Origin: Reyranella sp.
GTDB taxonomy: Bacteria; Pseudomonadota; Alphaproteobacteria; Reyranellales; Reyranellaceae
Assembly (NCBI RefSeq): GCF_017305915.1
Contig: NZ_JAFKJN010000030.1
Span: 62,001 to 126,000, forward strand
Direction: 5' to 3'
Length of the DNA: 64,000 nucleotides
Shown here: positions 16,114-26,298 of the stretch, piece by piece
Numbering within the stretch: the first letter of the stretch is position 1
How the letters are laid out: every line of letters starts with the position of its first letter
Notes under the pieces: generated by a model
What the model was told of the DNA's origin: nothing
The model's database searches: none
What the model saw: only the letters and a program-made list of their open reading frames with translations
Made by a program: the position numbers and the translations under genes

Positions 16114-17265
16114 TCAGCCCTCGGCCGTGTCCAGCAGCGCCTTCCAGTCGGTCAATTTCACGCGCGGCCGGCCGAGCTTCGCCCCGGCCGCCACCTCGGC
16201 CTTGTCGATGCGGTGCCAGCCCGCCAGGTCGACCGCGATCGGCATCGGGTCGAGCCCGCTCTTGGGATCGCGCTCCTTCAGCCAGGCGATCACCTGCCGG
16301 GCCACCGCATGGCTGTCGGCGCGGTTGGTCGGGATGGTCCCGGTCGGCCCCCGCCTGGCCCAACCCACGGCGAATATCCCTTCACCCGACAGGAACTCGA
16401 CGCCGGAATAGCCGATGCAGGTGATCACCAGGTCGAACTTGCCCGGCTCGATCGCGGTCGTCGGCCGATGGAAGTCGAAATGAATGGCGATCGGCTTGCT
16501 GCCCGGCGCGTTCTTCGCAAAGCTCCGCAGGATCTCGAGGTTCTTGTTTTTGCGCAGCTTCTCCGGCGTCGGGTCGGTGGCCGGTGGCGCCACGCTGAGA
16601 TCGGCATCGGTCACCGCCACCGCGCGCGCCAGGCGGCCGAACTCGGCCAGCTCATTGTTGGTGAAAGAGGCATTCTCCGGCCCGCGCCGGCCGATGATAT
16701 GGATGTCGGTGATCGGCGCCGCGGCGATCGCCGCCCCCGCCTCCGGCACGATGTCGCTCCTGGCCATCTCGTCGGCCGACTTGGCGAGCACCCGCGCCAC
16801 GTCGAGCGCGACATTGCCGTTGCCGATCACGGCGACCGTCTTCACCTGCGCGAGGTCGGGCCCGAGCCGGAAATCGGGATGGCCGTTCAGCCAGGCGACG
16901 AACTTCCACGAACCCCAGACGAACGGCAGCGTTTCGCCCGGGACGCCGAGCTTTTTGTCGATCGTCATGCCGGTGGCGACGATCACCGCGTCATAGCCCT
17001 CGCGCAGCTCGTCCCAGGACAGGTCGCGGCCGATCTCGACATTGCCGGCGAAGCGCACGTCGGGCTCGGCCAGCAGCTTCTCGAACTGGCGCACGATCGC
17101 CTTGGTGCCCTGGTGATCGGGCGCCACGCCTGCACGCACCAGGCCAAAAGGCGTCGGCAGGCGGTCGATCAGGTCGATCCGCAGGTCAGGCCGGCTACGC
17201 AACAGGCCGTCGGCCGCGTAGAACCCCGACGGACCGGCCCCCACGATGGCAACCCGATGGGTCAT
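16114..17265 (-). CDS. FAD-dependent ferredoxin/adrenodoxin-NADP+ reductase-like protein, shortened
   Basis: 383 residues. The FAD motif VAIVGAGPSGFYAADGLL and TPFGLVRAGVAPDH are at the N-terminus. The NADP motif VIGNGNVALDVARVL is at about residue 150, followed by IIGRRGPENASFT. The FAD-closing motif GWARRGPTGTIPTNRADS is near residue 300. These motifs are those of adrenodoxin-reductase/FprA enzymes, which pass electrons from NADPH to ferredoxins. Usual family members have about 450 residues. Roughly 65 residues between the NADP domain and the closing motif appear to be missing, without a frameshift. Confidence 0.85.
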   Translation of the reverse strand: MTHRVAIVGAGPSGFYAADGLLRSRPDLRIDLIDRLPTPFGLVRAGVAPDHQGTKAIVRQFEKLLAEPDVRFAGNVEIGRDLSWDELREGYDAVIVATGMTIDKKLGVPGETLPFVWGSWKFVAWLNGHPDFRLGPDLAQVKTVAVIGNGNVALDVARVLAKSADEMARSDIVPEAGAAIAAAPITDIHIIGRRGPENASFTNNELAEFGRLARAVAVTDADLSVAPPATDPTPEKLRKNKNLEILRSFAKNAPGSKPIAIHFDFHRPTTAIEPGKFDLVITCIGYSGVEFLSGEGIFAVGWARRGPTGTIPTNRADSHAVARQVIAWLKERDPKSGLDPMPIAVDLAGWHRIDKAEVAAGAKLGRPRVKLTDWKALLDTAEG

Positions 17266-17294
17266 GGGCGCGTCGGATAGCATATGATGGCGCC

Positions 17295-17750
17295 ATGTCT
17301 AAATACCCTCACCTGACCCAGCTCGGCCACGCCGTGGAGTCTCCCCTCTCGCCCGACAAGGCGAAGATCGAGACGGTGCCCAACCCGCGGCCGGGCGATC
17401 TCTACCTGGTGCGCTTCGCCGCGCCGGAATTCACCAGCCTGTGCGCGGTGACCGGACAGCCCGACTTCGCGCATCTCGTCATCGACTACGCGCCGCGCCG
17501 TAAGCTGGTCGAGAGCAAGTCGCTCAAGCTCTTCCTCGGCAGCTTCCGCAACCACAACGCCTTTCACGAGGAGTGCACCGTGATGATCGGCGCGCGGCTC
17601 GCCCGGGAGCTGGCGCCGCGCTGGCTGCGCATCGGCGGCTACTGGTATCCGCGCGGCGGCATGCCGATCGACGTGTTCTGGCAGACCGGCGCGCCGCCCA
17701 AGGGGCTGTGGCTGCCCGACCAGGGCGTCCCGCCGTATCGCGGACGCTAA
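17295..17750 (+). CDS. queF: NADPH-dependent 7-cyano-7-deazaguanine reductase (preQ0 reductase)
   Basis: 151 residues. EFTSLCAVTGQPDFAH carries the catalytic Cys that forms a thioimide with preQ0 and the downstream Asp. ESKSLKLFLGSFRNHNAFHE is the QueF signature. The short single-domain form is the type I (Bacillus-like) enzyme. It reduces preQ0 to preQ1 in queuosine synthesis in the cytoplasm. It ends one base before queG, so the last queuosine steps are encoded together. Confidence 0.95.
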   Translation: MSKYPHLTQLGHAVESPLSPDKAKIETVPNPRPGDLYLVRFAAPEFTSLCAVTGQPDFAHLVIDYAPRRKLVESKSLKLFLGSFRNHNAFHEECTVMIGARLARELAPRWLRIGGYWYPRGGMPIDVFWQTGAPPKGLWLPDQGVPPYRGR

Positions 17751-18905
<1,155 letters not shown>

Positions 18906-19698
18906 AACACTGACGAAAGAGCAGATCACAGCGATCGTCGCCAGCCCGGACCGCAGCGCCGCCGACCGCACCAACGACCAGCGGCGCCACCCCGAGGACA
19001 TCCTCGCCTTCTTCGCGATCACGCCCGGCACCACCGCGCTCGATCTCAGCGCCGGCGGCGGCTACACGACCGAGCTGCTGGCCCGCTCGATCGGTGCCAC
19101 CGGCAAGGTCTATGGCCAGAGCCGGCCGCGACCGACAGCACCGCCGCCGCGGCCGACCAACCCAGAAGGCAATGCCAATCCCTCGGCGACGCCGGCAACG
19201 GCACCGCCACCACCGCCCGGGCCGCCGCGTCCCTCGCCCGAGGCGCTGGCCGACCGCTCGCGCAGGCTGACGACCAACAACGTCGCCGCCGCGCCGATCA
19301 CCGCCGTGGTGCAGCCGTTCGAGGATCCGGCGCCGGCCGCGCTGGCGGACGGCAAGCTCGATCTCGTCACCCTGATGTTCAACTACCACGACCTCGGCTT
19401 CCTGCAGGTCGATCGCGCAGCGATGAACAAGGCGGTGTTCAAGGCGCTGAAGCCCGGCGGCGTCTACATCATCGCCGACCATTCTGGCCGGTCGGGTACC
19501 GGCATCTCCGAATCGGGCACGCTCCATCGCGTCGAGGAAGCGTTCCTGCGGCAGGAGGTCGAGGCCGCCGGCTTCAAGCTCGCCGCCGAGGGCAACTTCC
19601 TGCGCAATCCGAACGACCCGCGCGACAAGAACACGCCCGATCCGCCGATGCCCAAGGACGAGTTCTTCCTGAAATTCGTGAAGCCCTGACCGCGAACA

Positions 19699-21078
19699 AT
19701 GCCGATCGATCCGAGCCAGCCGCTGAACGCGATCGTCTTCAAACCGGTCTATCCGCCGAAGTACGACCTCGCAGATCTGACCTACTTCGGCGGCTACCCG
19801 ACGCTGTCCAGAAAGCTGACCTGGCCCGTCGGTCCAGAGACCGGCCAGCCGATCACCTTCGTCGGCCAGGTCGACTTGTCGAAGCTTCCCAGGATTCCCG
19901 AGAACACTTTGCCCTCGGCCGGCATGCTGCACTTTTTCGGCAACAATGACGAATACGGGGAAGCGGCCGTGCTGTTCTCGGACGACGGTTCGGAACCTCT
20001 GGCCGAGACGTCGCCTCCGGAGAATCTGCGCATCCTCTATGATCAGAACTACTCCTGGAACAGGCATAGCGGCTGGGCCACATCGGCTGTCCATCGACCG
20101 GATGCCTATCCCAAGTGGTGGATGGAGCCGGTCGTCTGCCTGACCTATCCCGAGGACATGCCGGGCAATGACGAATCCTTCACCCGGACGTTTCCGCCCC
20201 CATCGCCGAGCCAAATTCTGGCGCCGCAGACCATGAGGAAGGGCAAAAATCCGATTGAACTCTGGACTCCGGATCCGGCGTTTCCCTACCTCTGGGTCTT
20301 CATCGAAGCCTGGTGCAGCCAGTTCCTGAGCGACCGGAGCTATTCGCGGATCATGGGCCCACAGGACCCCGATCCGGAGATGATAGGCGAGTGCCGGGAG
20401 TGGATCAGGAGAGCCCGCTCGCAGGAGCGCTTTGCGAGGACGACGGCGGACGTTGTCGGCGAGTTCTGGCGCTGGGTCCGTTCGCTCGAGGCGCGCCGCA
20501 AAGCGGCATTGCCGGGACCGGCGATCGCCGACTATGGACTGCGCATCGCGAATGGAACGGCGACATGGCTCGACCGGCTGCGACTTCGACACCTCCTGTC
20601 ACGGCCAGCGCTTGCGTGGCGCCGCGCGCTTCAGACGATCCCGCAGCAGGCAAACGCCCTCGCAACGGGCGGGAAGGCCGACCCCTCGTTTCCGAGTTGG
20701 CTGGACGAGAACGTGCGGCATCTGGCCGGAACGGACCAGTTGAACGCGATAACGGAGAGCACCCTGACGGTGGTCACGAACCTGGTCCTCGCCCGTGGAC
20801 CCGAGGCGGCTCGCGCGATACCTCCGGCCGCGATCGAGAACAACAGAAAGCTCCATTGGCCGACCGTGACTCGGCGCCATCAGATGTTCGGCCATCGAGT
20901 CCCCGATCAGCCCAGTGACCTCTCCTTGAGGACGCACCATCTGCTGATGCAGCTCTCCTCCAGCGAGGGAATGAATTGGATGTGGGGCGACTTGGACGAG
21001 ATCTTCTTCTGGATCAGCGACGACGACCTCGTAAATCGGCGTTTCGACCGCATCCTTGCCAGCATCGAAGGCGGCTGA
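19699..21078 (+). CDS. DUF1963 (YwqG-like) protein
   Basis: 459 residues. The N-terminal half has the YwqG pattern: SRKLTWPVGPETGQPITFVG, followed by QVDLSKLP and SAGMLHFFGNNDEYG, then NYSWNRHSGWATSAVH. The C-terminal half is helical and Trp-rich and not recognised. YwqG-type proteins are widespread in bacteria and lack a proven biochemical role. No signal peptide is present. The 9-base gap to the methyltransferase suggests co-transcription. It converges with tadA. Confidence 0.7.
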   Translation: MPIDPSQPLNAIVFKPVYPPKYDLADLTYFGGYPTLSRKLTWPVGPETGQPITFVGQVDLSKLPRIPENTLPSAGMLHFFGNNDEYGEAAVLFSDDGSEPLAETSPPENLRILYDQNYSWNRHSGWATSAVHRPDAYPKWWMEPVVCLTYPEDMPGNDESFTRTFPPPSPSQILAPQTMRKGKNPIELWTPDPAFPYLWVFIEAWCSQFLSDRSYSRIMGPQDPDPEMIGECREWIRRARSQERFARTTADVVGEFWRWVRSLEARRKAALPGPAIADYGLRIANGTATWLDRLRLRHLLSRPALAWRRALQTIPQQANALATGGKADPSFPSWLDENVRHLAGTDQLNAITESTLTVVTNLVLARGPEAARAIPPAAIENNRKLHWPTVTRRHQMFGHRVPDQPSDLSLRTHHLLMQLSSSEGMNWMWGDLDEIFFWISDDDLVNRRFDRILASIEGG

Positions 21079-21093
21079 AGTCCACCGATCCCA

Positions 21094-21552
21094 TCAGCGC
21101 CTCTCCCTGAAGAAGCTCCGCAGCAGGTCGCCCGCTTCCTGTTCGGCAATGCCGGAATAGACTTCCGGCCGGTGATGGCAGGTCGGCTGGTTGAAGATGC
21201 GCGGGCCGTGCTCGACGCCGCCGCCCTTGGGATCGGCCGCGCCGTAGTAGAGCCGCCGCAGGCGCGCGAAGGAGATCGCCTGGGCACACATCGGGCAGGG
21301 TTCGAGCGTGACGTAGAGATCGCAATCGACCAGCCGCGGCGCGCCGAGTTTTGCAGCGGCGCTGCGGATCGCCAGCAGCTCGGCATGCGCGGTCGGATCG
21401 CGATCGGCTTCGGTGCGGTTGGCGGCTTCGGCCAGCACCGCGCCGTCGGGGCCGACGATCACGGCGCCGATCGGCACCTCGCCCCGCTCTGCGGCTAGGC
21501 GCGCCTGCTGCAATGCGCGTTCCATCGGGGAGAGCCTTGTCGGGCCGGTCAT
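21094..21552 (-). CDS. tadA: tRNA-specific adenosine deaminase
   Basis: 152 residues. The zinc deaminase motifs are TAHAELLAI (HAE, with the proton-shuttling Glu) and TLEPCPMCAQAI (PCxxC). IGAVIVGPDG and RLRRLYYGAADPKGGGVEHG are characteristic of TadA/CDA-type nucleoside deaminases. It converts A34 to inosine in tRNA-Arg(ACG). The start is taken at 21552, and an internal ATG at 21525 is an alternative since neither has a strong ribosome site. It is divergent from an acyl-CoA dehydrogenase gene. Confidence 0.9.
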   Translation of the reverse strand: MTGPTRLSPMERALQQARLAAERGEVPIGAVIVGPDGAVLAEAANRTEADRDPTAHAELLAIRSAAAKLGAPRLVDCDLYVTLEPCPMCAQAISFARLRRLYYGAADPKGGGVEHGPRIFNQPTCHHRPEVYSGIAEQEAGDLLRSFFRERR

Positions 21553-21593
21553 AACGGGGAAAATAGCCGAGAAATGAGTTGGGAGGAGTAGAG

Positions 21594-22709
21594 ATGCGAT
21601 TCAGCTTCTCGGCTGAGCAGGAGGAATTCCGCGCCACCTTGCGGCGGGCGCTGGAGGCGCGCTCCCCCACCAAGGAAGTGCGCCGCCTGATGGCGACCGA
21701 CGACGGCTTCGAGCGCGACGGCTGGGAGCGGCTCAACCAGGAGCTCGGCCTCACCGGCATCCACATCCCCGAGGCCTATGGCGGCCAGGGCTTCGGCTTC
21801 GGCGAGCTCGGCATCGTGCTGGAGGAGATGGGCCGCAGCCTGCTGTGCGCGCCGTTCTTCTCGACCACATTGGCCGCGACCGCGATTCTCAATGCCGGCA
21901 CGGAAGAGCAGAAGAAAGCGCTGCTGCCCGGCCTCGCCGACGGTTCCGTCACGGCTACCCTGGCCTTCCAGGAGGAGAACGGCAGCCTGGACGCCGCGGG
22001 CATCGCCATGACCGCCACCGGCAACAAGCTCGACGGCGCCAAGAGCTTCGTGCTCGACGGCCACACCGCCGACCTGATCGTGGTCGTGGCGCGCAAACCC
22101 GGTACCAAGGGCAGCGACGGCCTCTCCTTCTTCGCCGTCGCCGGCAATGCACCCGGGCTGACGCGGCGCAGGCTCAAGACCATGGACGAGACGCGCAAGC
22201 TCGCGCACCTCGCCTTCAAGGGCGTCGCGGCCCAGCCGCTCGGCGCCGAAGGCCAGGGCGGGGCTGCCTTCACCAAGACGCTGCAGCAGGCGATCGTCTG
22301 CCTCGCCAACGAGATGGTGGGTGGCGCCGACCGGCTGCGCGAGGACGCGCTCGAGTACGTCAAGATGCGCATGCAGTTCGGCCGCTCGATCGCCTCGTTC
22401 CAGACCACCAAGAACAAGGCGGCCGACATGCTGGTCGATGTCGAGCTGGCGAAGTCGGCGGCCTACTACGCCGCGGCGGCGCTCGACGAGGGCGACGACG
22501 ACATGCCCGCGCTGGCGTCGCTCGCCAAGGCGCAGGCCTCGGAGGCCTATCTGCAGACCGCCATCCACGCCGTGCAGATGCATGGCGGTATCGGCTTCAC
22601 GTGGGACAACGACACCCATCTCTGGTTCAAGCGCGCCAAGTCGAGCGAGATCCTGTTCGGCGATGCCAACGAGCATCGCGAGAAGATGATCCAGGCCTGG
22701 GCTGGCTGA
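21594..22709 (+). CDS. Acyl-CoA dehydrogenase family protein
   Basis: 371 residues from the ATG at 21594 after GGAGGAG. GIHIPEAYGGQGFGFGELGI is the N-terminal helical domain signature. The mid-barrel is AFQEENGSLDAAGIAMT, and the C-terminal MHGGIGFTWDNDTHLWFKRA is the usual FAD/CoA-binding end. The usual catalytic Glu position is not obvious in this divergent subgroup. It is paired 17 bases upstream of a second dehydrogenase, which suggests a heteromeric or sequential function as in sterol or dicarboxylate degradation. No regulator is adjacent. Confidence 0.85.
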   Translation: MRFSFSAEQEEFRATLRRALEARSPTKEVRRLMATDDGFERDGWERLNQELGLTGIHIPEAYGGQGFGFGELGIVLEEMGRSLLCAPFFSTTLAATAILNAGTEEQKKALLPGLADGSVTATLAFQEENGSLDAAGIAMTATGNKLDGAKSFVLDGHTADLIVVVARKPGTKGSDGLSFFAVAGNAPGLTRRRLKTMDETRKLAHLAFKGVAAQPLGAEGQGGAAFTKTLQQAIVCLANEMVGGADRLREDALEYVKMRMQFGRSIASFQTTKNKAADMLVDVELAKSAAYYAAAALDEGDDDMPALASLAKAQASEAYLQTAIHAVQMHGGIGFTWDNDTHLWFKRAKSSEILFGDANEHREKMIQAWAG

Positions 22710-22726
22710 GGGGACGCACTGAGGAC

Positions 22727-24007
22727 ATGACCATGACCGACACCACCGCCGAATCGACCGAAGAGAGCGTCCGCACCGAAGTCCGCGCCTGGCTCGAGGC
22801 CAACTGGAACCCGGACTATGGCCTGGTCGAATGGCGCGAGAAGCTCTGCGACTCGGGCTGGGGCGCGCCGCACTGGCCGAAGGAATGGTACGGCCGCGAC
22901 CTGCCGGTGAAGTTCAACGCCGTTATCGACGAGGAGTTCGCCAAGGTGGGCGCTGTCGGCGTCGCCAAGGCCGGCATCCGCACCCTGGCCGCCGCGACCA
23001 TCCTGGCGCACGGCACCGACCTGCATAAGCAGAAGTTCCTGAAGCGCATCCTCACCGGCGAGGACACCTGGTGCCAGCTGTTCAGCGAGCCGGGCAGCGG
23101 CTCGGACATGGCGGGCGCCGTCACCCGCGCCGACAAGCGCGGCAACAAATGGGTGATCAACGGCCAGAAGGTGTGGACCACCTCGGCGCACAAGGCGCAT
23201 TGGGGCCTGCTGCTGGCCCGCGCCGACTGGGACAAGGTCAAGCACAAGGGGCTGGCCTACTTCATCCTCGACATGAAGCAGCCGGGCGTTCAGGTCCATC
23301 CGCTGCGTCAGATGAACGGCCACGCCTCGTTCAACCAGGTGTTCTTCACCGACGCCGAGGTCGAGCCGGAGATGATGATCTGCGACGTTGGCGACGGCTG
23401 GACGGTCGCCACGACGACCTTGATGCACGAGCGCCGCGGCGCCGACGGGCTCAGGAGCTGGGCCACCGCCAGCCAGAAGCCCGGCCGCATCTACGAGGAG
23501 GAGCGCGCCGAGATCGCGACCACGATGGAGCCCTACAAGTGGTATCCGCAGCGCGCCGGCCGCGTCGACCTCGTCCTGCAGCGCGCCAAGGAGACCGGCA
23601 AGATCGCCGATCCGGTGGTGCGCCAGGAGATCGCCAAGCTGCTGATCATGTCCAAGTCGGCCGAATGGACCGCCCGCCGCGCCCGCGCCGCCCAGGAGCA
23701 GGGCAAGCCGCAGGGCCCCGAAGGCTCGCTCGGCAAGCTGGTCGCCAGCAACGTCGCCCGCCAGGCCGCCCGCGTGCACACCTACATGACCGGCGCCGAC
23801 GCCTTGCTGAGCGGCGAGGACAGCCCGATGGGCGGCACCATCGCCGAGATCCTGGTCTCCGTCCCCGCCTCCTCGATCGCCGGCGGCACCGACGAGATCC
23901 AGCGCAACATCATCTCCGAGCGCGTCCTCAAGATGCCGCGCGAGACCAGCGTCGACACCAGCAAGCCGTTCAAGGACGTGCCGCGGAACATCGTCGCGTC
24001 GCGCTAG
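22727..24007 (+). CDS. Acyl-CoA dehydrogenase family protein (FadE-type)
   Basis: 426 residues. TWCQLFSEPGSGSDMAGAVT is the flavin and substrate motif, VINGQKVWTTSAHKAHWGLL follows, and AGGTDEIQRNIISERVLKMP is the conserved C-terminus. It oxidises an acyl-CoA thioester, passing electrons to ETF. ATGs at 22727 and 22733 are in the same frame, and GAGGA at 22721-22725 is better spaced for the second. The acyl chain cannot be predicted. It forms an operon with the preceding dehydrogenase. Confidence 0.9.
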   Translation: MTMTDTTAESTEESVRTEVRAWLEANWNPDYGLVEWREKLCDSGWGAPHWPKEWYGRDLPVKFNAVIDEEFAKVGAVGVAKAGIRTLAAATILAHGTDLHKQKFLKRILTGEDTWCQLFSEPGSGSDMAGAVTRADKRGNKWVINGQKVWTTSAHKAHWGLLLARADWDKVKHKGLAYFILDMKQPGVQVHPLRQMNGHASFNQVFFTDAEVEPEMMICDVGDGWTVATTTLMHERRGADGLRSWATASQKPGRIYEEERAEIATTMEPYKWYPQRAGRVDLVLQRAKETGKIADPVVRQEIAKLLIMSKSAEWTARRARAAQEQGKPQGPEGSLGKLVASNVARQAARVHTYMTGADALLSGEDSPMGGTIAEILVSVPASSIAGGTDEIQRNIISERVLKMPRETSVDTSKPFKDVPRNIVASR

Positions 24008-24012
24008 ACGGC

Positions 24013-24050
24013 TTGAATACTATAGCACTGAGTACTATAGTACTCAGTGC
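24013..24050 (+). promoter_or_regulatory. Promoter with 26-bp palindromic operator for the toxin-antitoxin pair
   Basis: A perfect palindrome spans 24025-24050, with half-site GCACTGAGTACTA. TTGAAT (24013-24018) and TATAGT (24036-24041) are separated by exactly 17 bases and form a sigma-70-type promoter whose -10 box lies inside the palindrome. The first gene begins 18 bases further on. A repressor bound here would block RNA polymerase, as expected for autoregulated toxin-antitoxin operons. Confidence 0.8.
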
Positions 24051-24067
24051 CACCACTGTCGGCTGGG

Positions 24068-24442
24068 ATGCGGCTCTTCAAGACCAAGCCCTTTGCGCGC
24101 TTCGCCGCCAAGGAGAGCATTCCCGACTCCGTCTTGCGGGACGCCATCCGGCGGGCCGAAGGAGGATTGATTGACGCCGATCTTGGCGGTGGCGTGATCA
24201 AGCAGCGCCTTGCCCGGCCGGGGCAGGGCAAATCCGGCGGGTTTCGGAGCATCGTCCTGTTCCGTCGTCAGGCTACAGCTTTCTTCGTCTACGGCTTCGC
24301 GAAGAACGATCGGGATAACATCGACCGGCAGGAGTTGAGCGCATTCCGGTCGTTGGCGTCGGAAATGCTGGCGATGGACGAGAAGGCGCTGATCGCGGCG
24401 CTGAAAAACGGAACGATCATGGAGATCGAGAGCAATGGCTAG
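24068..24442 (+). CDS. RelE/HigB-like toxin of a type II toxin-antitoxin system
   Basis: 124 residues from the ATG at 24068. FKTKPFARFAAKE, then DADLGGGVIKQRLARPGQGK and TAFFVYGFAKNDRDNID, match the RelE-like PF06296 group, often annotated as RelE toxin of the NadS/HigA-linked type. The conserved Lys/Arg residues after GGGVIKQR and the FAKND motif suggest a ribosome-dependent or related RNase. The toxin gene comes first, as in higBA, and overlaps the antitoxin by 8 bases. Confidence 0.8.
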   Translation: MRLFKTKPFARFAAKESIPDSVLRDAIRRAEGGLIDADLGGGVIKQRLARPGQGKSGGFRSIVLFRRQATAFFVYGFAKNDRDNIDRQELSAFRSLASEMLAMDEKALIAALKNGTIMEIESNG

Positions 24443-24752
24443 ACGGTATCGAAGCGACGCTCTGGCAGCGGTGCATGAGACAGCGGCCGGCCTGCGCGAA
24501 GCCGGCATCATCGATCGCCGTTCGATGAAGGCCTTTGACGAGCTGTGCTTGACGCCGATCGAGCCGCTGACACCGACCCAGATCCGGCGGATTCGCCTGC
24601 GCGAAAGAGCAAGCCAGGCCGTGTTCGCCCGCTATCTCAACGTCACCACGGGTCTAGTCAGCCAGTGGGAGCGCGGCGAGAAGCACCCGCGAGGCACTTC
24701 GCTGAAGCTGCTGACCCTCGTGGCCAAGAATGGCCTGCAATCGGTGGCCTGA
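24435..24752 (+). CDS. XRE-type antitoxin / repressor
   Basis: 105 residues. The C-terminal helix-turn-helix is in RERASQAVFARYLNVTTGLV followed by SQWERGEKHPRGTSLKLL, typical of HigA/NadS-like antitoxins. The N-terminal part (SMKAFDELCLTPIEPLTPTQ) would contact the toxin. It should neutralise the RelE-like toxin and repress its own promoter through the 24025-24050 palindrome. It is preceded and partly overlapped by the toxin gene. Confidence 0.85.
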   Translation: MARRYRSDALAAVHETAAGLREAGIIDRRSMKAFDELCLTPIEPLTPTQIRRIRLRERASQAVFARYLNVTTGLVSQWERGEKHPRGTSLKLLTLVAKNGLQSVA

Positions 24753-24790
24753 ATCTGGCGCCTGCCCTCGCCTGAGCGTATCTTCGCCGC

Positions 24791-25507
24791 ATGCCTCGCC
24801 CCCTGATCGGAGTCACGCTGGATGCGGAAAAGCCCGGCGGATACTCCAAGTTCCCCTGGTATGCGCTCAGGCAGAACTACCTCGACGCCATCGACGCCGC
24901 CGGCGGCCTGCCGATGGCGTTGCCGCACGAGCCCGACCGGATCGCCGACTATCTCGAGCGCATCGACGCGCTAGTGGTGACCGGCGGCGCGTTCGACGTC
25001 GATCCGTCCTACTACGGCGGCGGCGCGAAGCACGCGACCGTGATCACCAAGGACCGCCGCACCGCCTTCGAGTTCGGCGTCACCAAGGGGGCGCTGGCGC
25101 AGGACAAGCCGGTGCTCGGCATCTGCGGCGGCCAGCAGCTCTTGCATGTCGTGCTGGGCGGCAAGCTGATCCAGCACATCCCCGATTCGGTCGCCGACGC
25201 GCTCGCCCACGAGCAGCCCAACCCGCGCAACGAGCCTGGCCACGCCGTCGCCGTCACGCGCGGCACGCAGCTCCACGAGATCGTCGGCGCCGACCAGCTC
25301 CAGGTGAATAGCGCCCATCACCAGGCCGCGGCCGATGCGCCCGACGGCGTGATCGTCAACGCCACCGCCGCCGACGGCGTGATCGAGGGCATCGAGGCGC
25401 CGAAGTACCGCTTCTGCATCGGCGTGCAGTGGCATCCCGAGTTCCTCATCTCCGAGGGCGACGCCCGGCTGTTCAAGGCATTCCTGGGCGCCGCGGCCAC
25501 CAAGTGA
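24791..25507 (+). CDS. Gamma-glutamyl-gamma-aminobutyrate hydrolase family (class I glutamine amidotransferase fold)
   Basis: 238 residues. The nucleophile elbow is PVLGICGGQQLLHVVLGGKL with the catalytic Cys, and the His-Glu pair is in GVQWHPEF. DALVVTGGAFDVDPSYYG near residue 65 and NSAHHQAA are typical of the PuuD/peptidase C26 group, which cleaves gamma-glutamyl amides such as gamma-glutamyl-GABA. No putrescine genes are nearby. The last four bases overlap the start of the pseudouridine synthase gene. Confidence 0.85.
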   Translation: MPRPLIGVTLDAEKPGGYSKFPWYALRQNYLDAIDAAGGLPMALPHEPDRIADYLERIDALVVTGGAFDVDPSYYGGGAKHATVITKDRRTAFEFGVTKGALAQDKPVLGICGGQQLLHVVLGGKLIQHIPDSVADALAHEQPNPRNEPGHAVAVTRGTQLHEIVGADQLQVNSAHHQAAADAPDGVIVNATAADGVIEGIEAPKYRFCIGVQWHPEFLISEGDARLFKAFLGAAATK

Positions 25508-26298
25508 GCGAGCCCGAACGCATCGCCAAGCGCCTGGCGCGCGCCGGGCTCTGCTCGCGCCGCGACGCCGAGCGCTGGATCGCCGCCGGGCGCGTGAAAG
25601 TCGATGGCGTGGTGCTGGAGACGCCGGCTTTCGTCGTCACCGACAGGAGCCGCATCGAGGTCGACGGCCAGCCGCTGCCGCAGGCGGACCGGGCACGGTT
25701 GTGGCGCTATCACAAGCCGACGGGCGAGTTGGTGACCGAACGCGATCCGCAGGGCCGGCGCACCATCTTCGACTCGCTGCCCAAGGGAATGCCCCGCGTC
25801 GTCACGGTAGGCCGCCTCGATTTCATGTCCGAAGGCCTGCTGCTGCTGACCAACGATGGCGGCCTGGCACGCCGGCTCGAGCTGCCGGCCAACGCCTGGA
25901 CGCGGCGCTATCGCGCTCGCGTCCACGGCACGGTCGACGAGGCGCGGCTGGCCGCGCTTGCCAAGGGCATCACTATCGAAGGCGTCCACTATGGCGCGAT
26001 CCAAGCCGGCCTCGACCGCCAGCAGCGCTCCAACGCCTGGCTGAACATCGCGCTCACCGAGGGTAAGAACCGCGAGGTGCGCCGGGTGCTGGCCTATCTC
26101 GACCTGCCGGTGATGCGGCTGATCCGCGTCGCCTTCGGCCCGATTCACCTGGGCGAGCTGGAGCAGGGCCAGGTCGACGAAGTGCCGACCCACGCCCTGG
26201 AGAACCTGTTCGGCGTACGCACCCCCCGCAAGGAAGGTTGGGCCAAACCGCGCGGCAAGCCGAACGCGCGGCCGAACGCGGGGCCGCGGCGGCGCTGA
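25504..26298 (+). CDS. rRNA pseudouridine synthase, RluB/RsuA family
   Basis: 264 residues from a GTG at 25504 (GTGA overlap with the previous stop). The N-terminal S4 domain is IAKRLARAGLCSRRDAERWI. The catalytic motif is VVTVGRLDFMSEGLLLLTND with the Asp after GRL. GKNREVRRVLAYLDLPVMRL is the conserved motif III. A short Arg/Pro/Gly tail follows. It isomerises one uridine in rRNA (RluB acts on 23S, RsuA on 16S). The group cannot be fixed here, but RluB is more usual in this lineage. Confidence 0.85.
   Translation: MSEPERIAKRLARAGLCSRRDAERWIAAGRVKVDGVVLETPAFVVTDRSRIEVDGQPLPQADRARLWRYHKPTGELVTERDPQGRRTIFDSLPKGMPRVVTVGRLDFMSEGLLLLTNDGGLARRLELPANAWTRRYRARVHGTVDEARLAALAKGITIEGVHYGAIQAGLDRQQRSNAWLNIALTEGKNREVRRVLAYLDLPVMRLIRVAFGPIHLGELEQGQVDEVPTHALENLFGVRTPRKEGWAKPRGKPNARPNAGPRRR

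Noticed and set aside
14960..16411. A long plus-strand frame opposite the peptide-binding protein gene
   Set aside because: Low-complexity shadow with no domain. The minus strand has a signal peptide and family motif.
24025..24050. The palindrome as a terminator of the acyl-CoA dehydrogenase gene
   Set aside because: It lacks a T-run and contains a well-spaced promoter -10 box, so an operator fits better.
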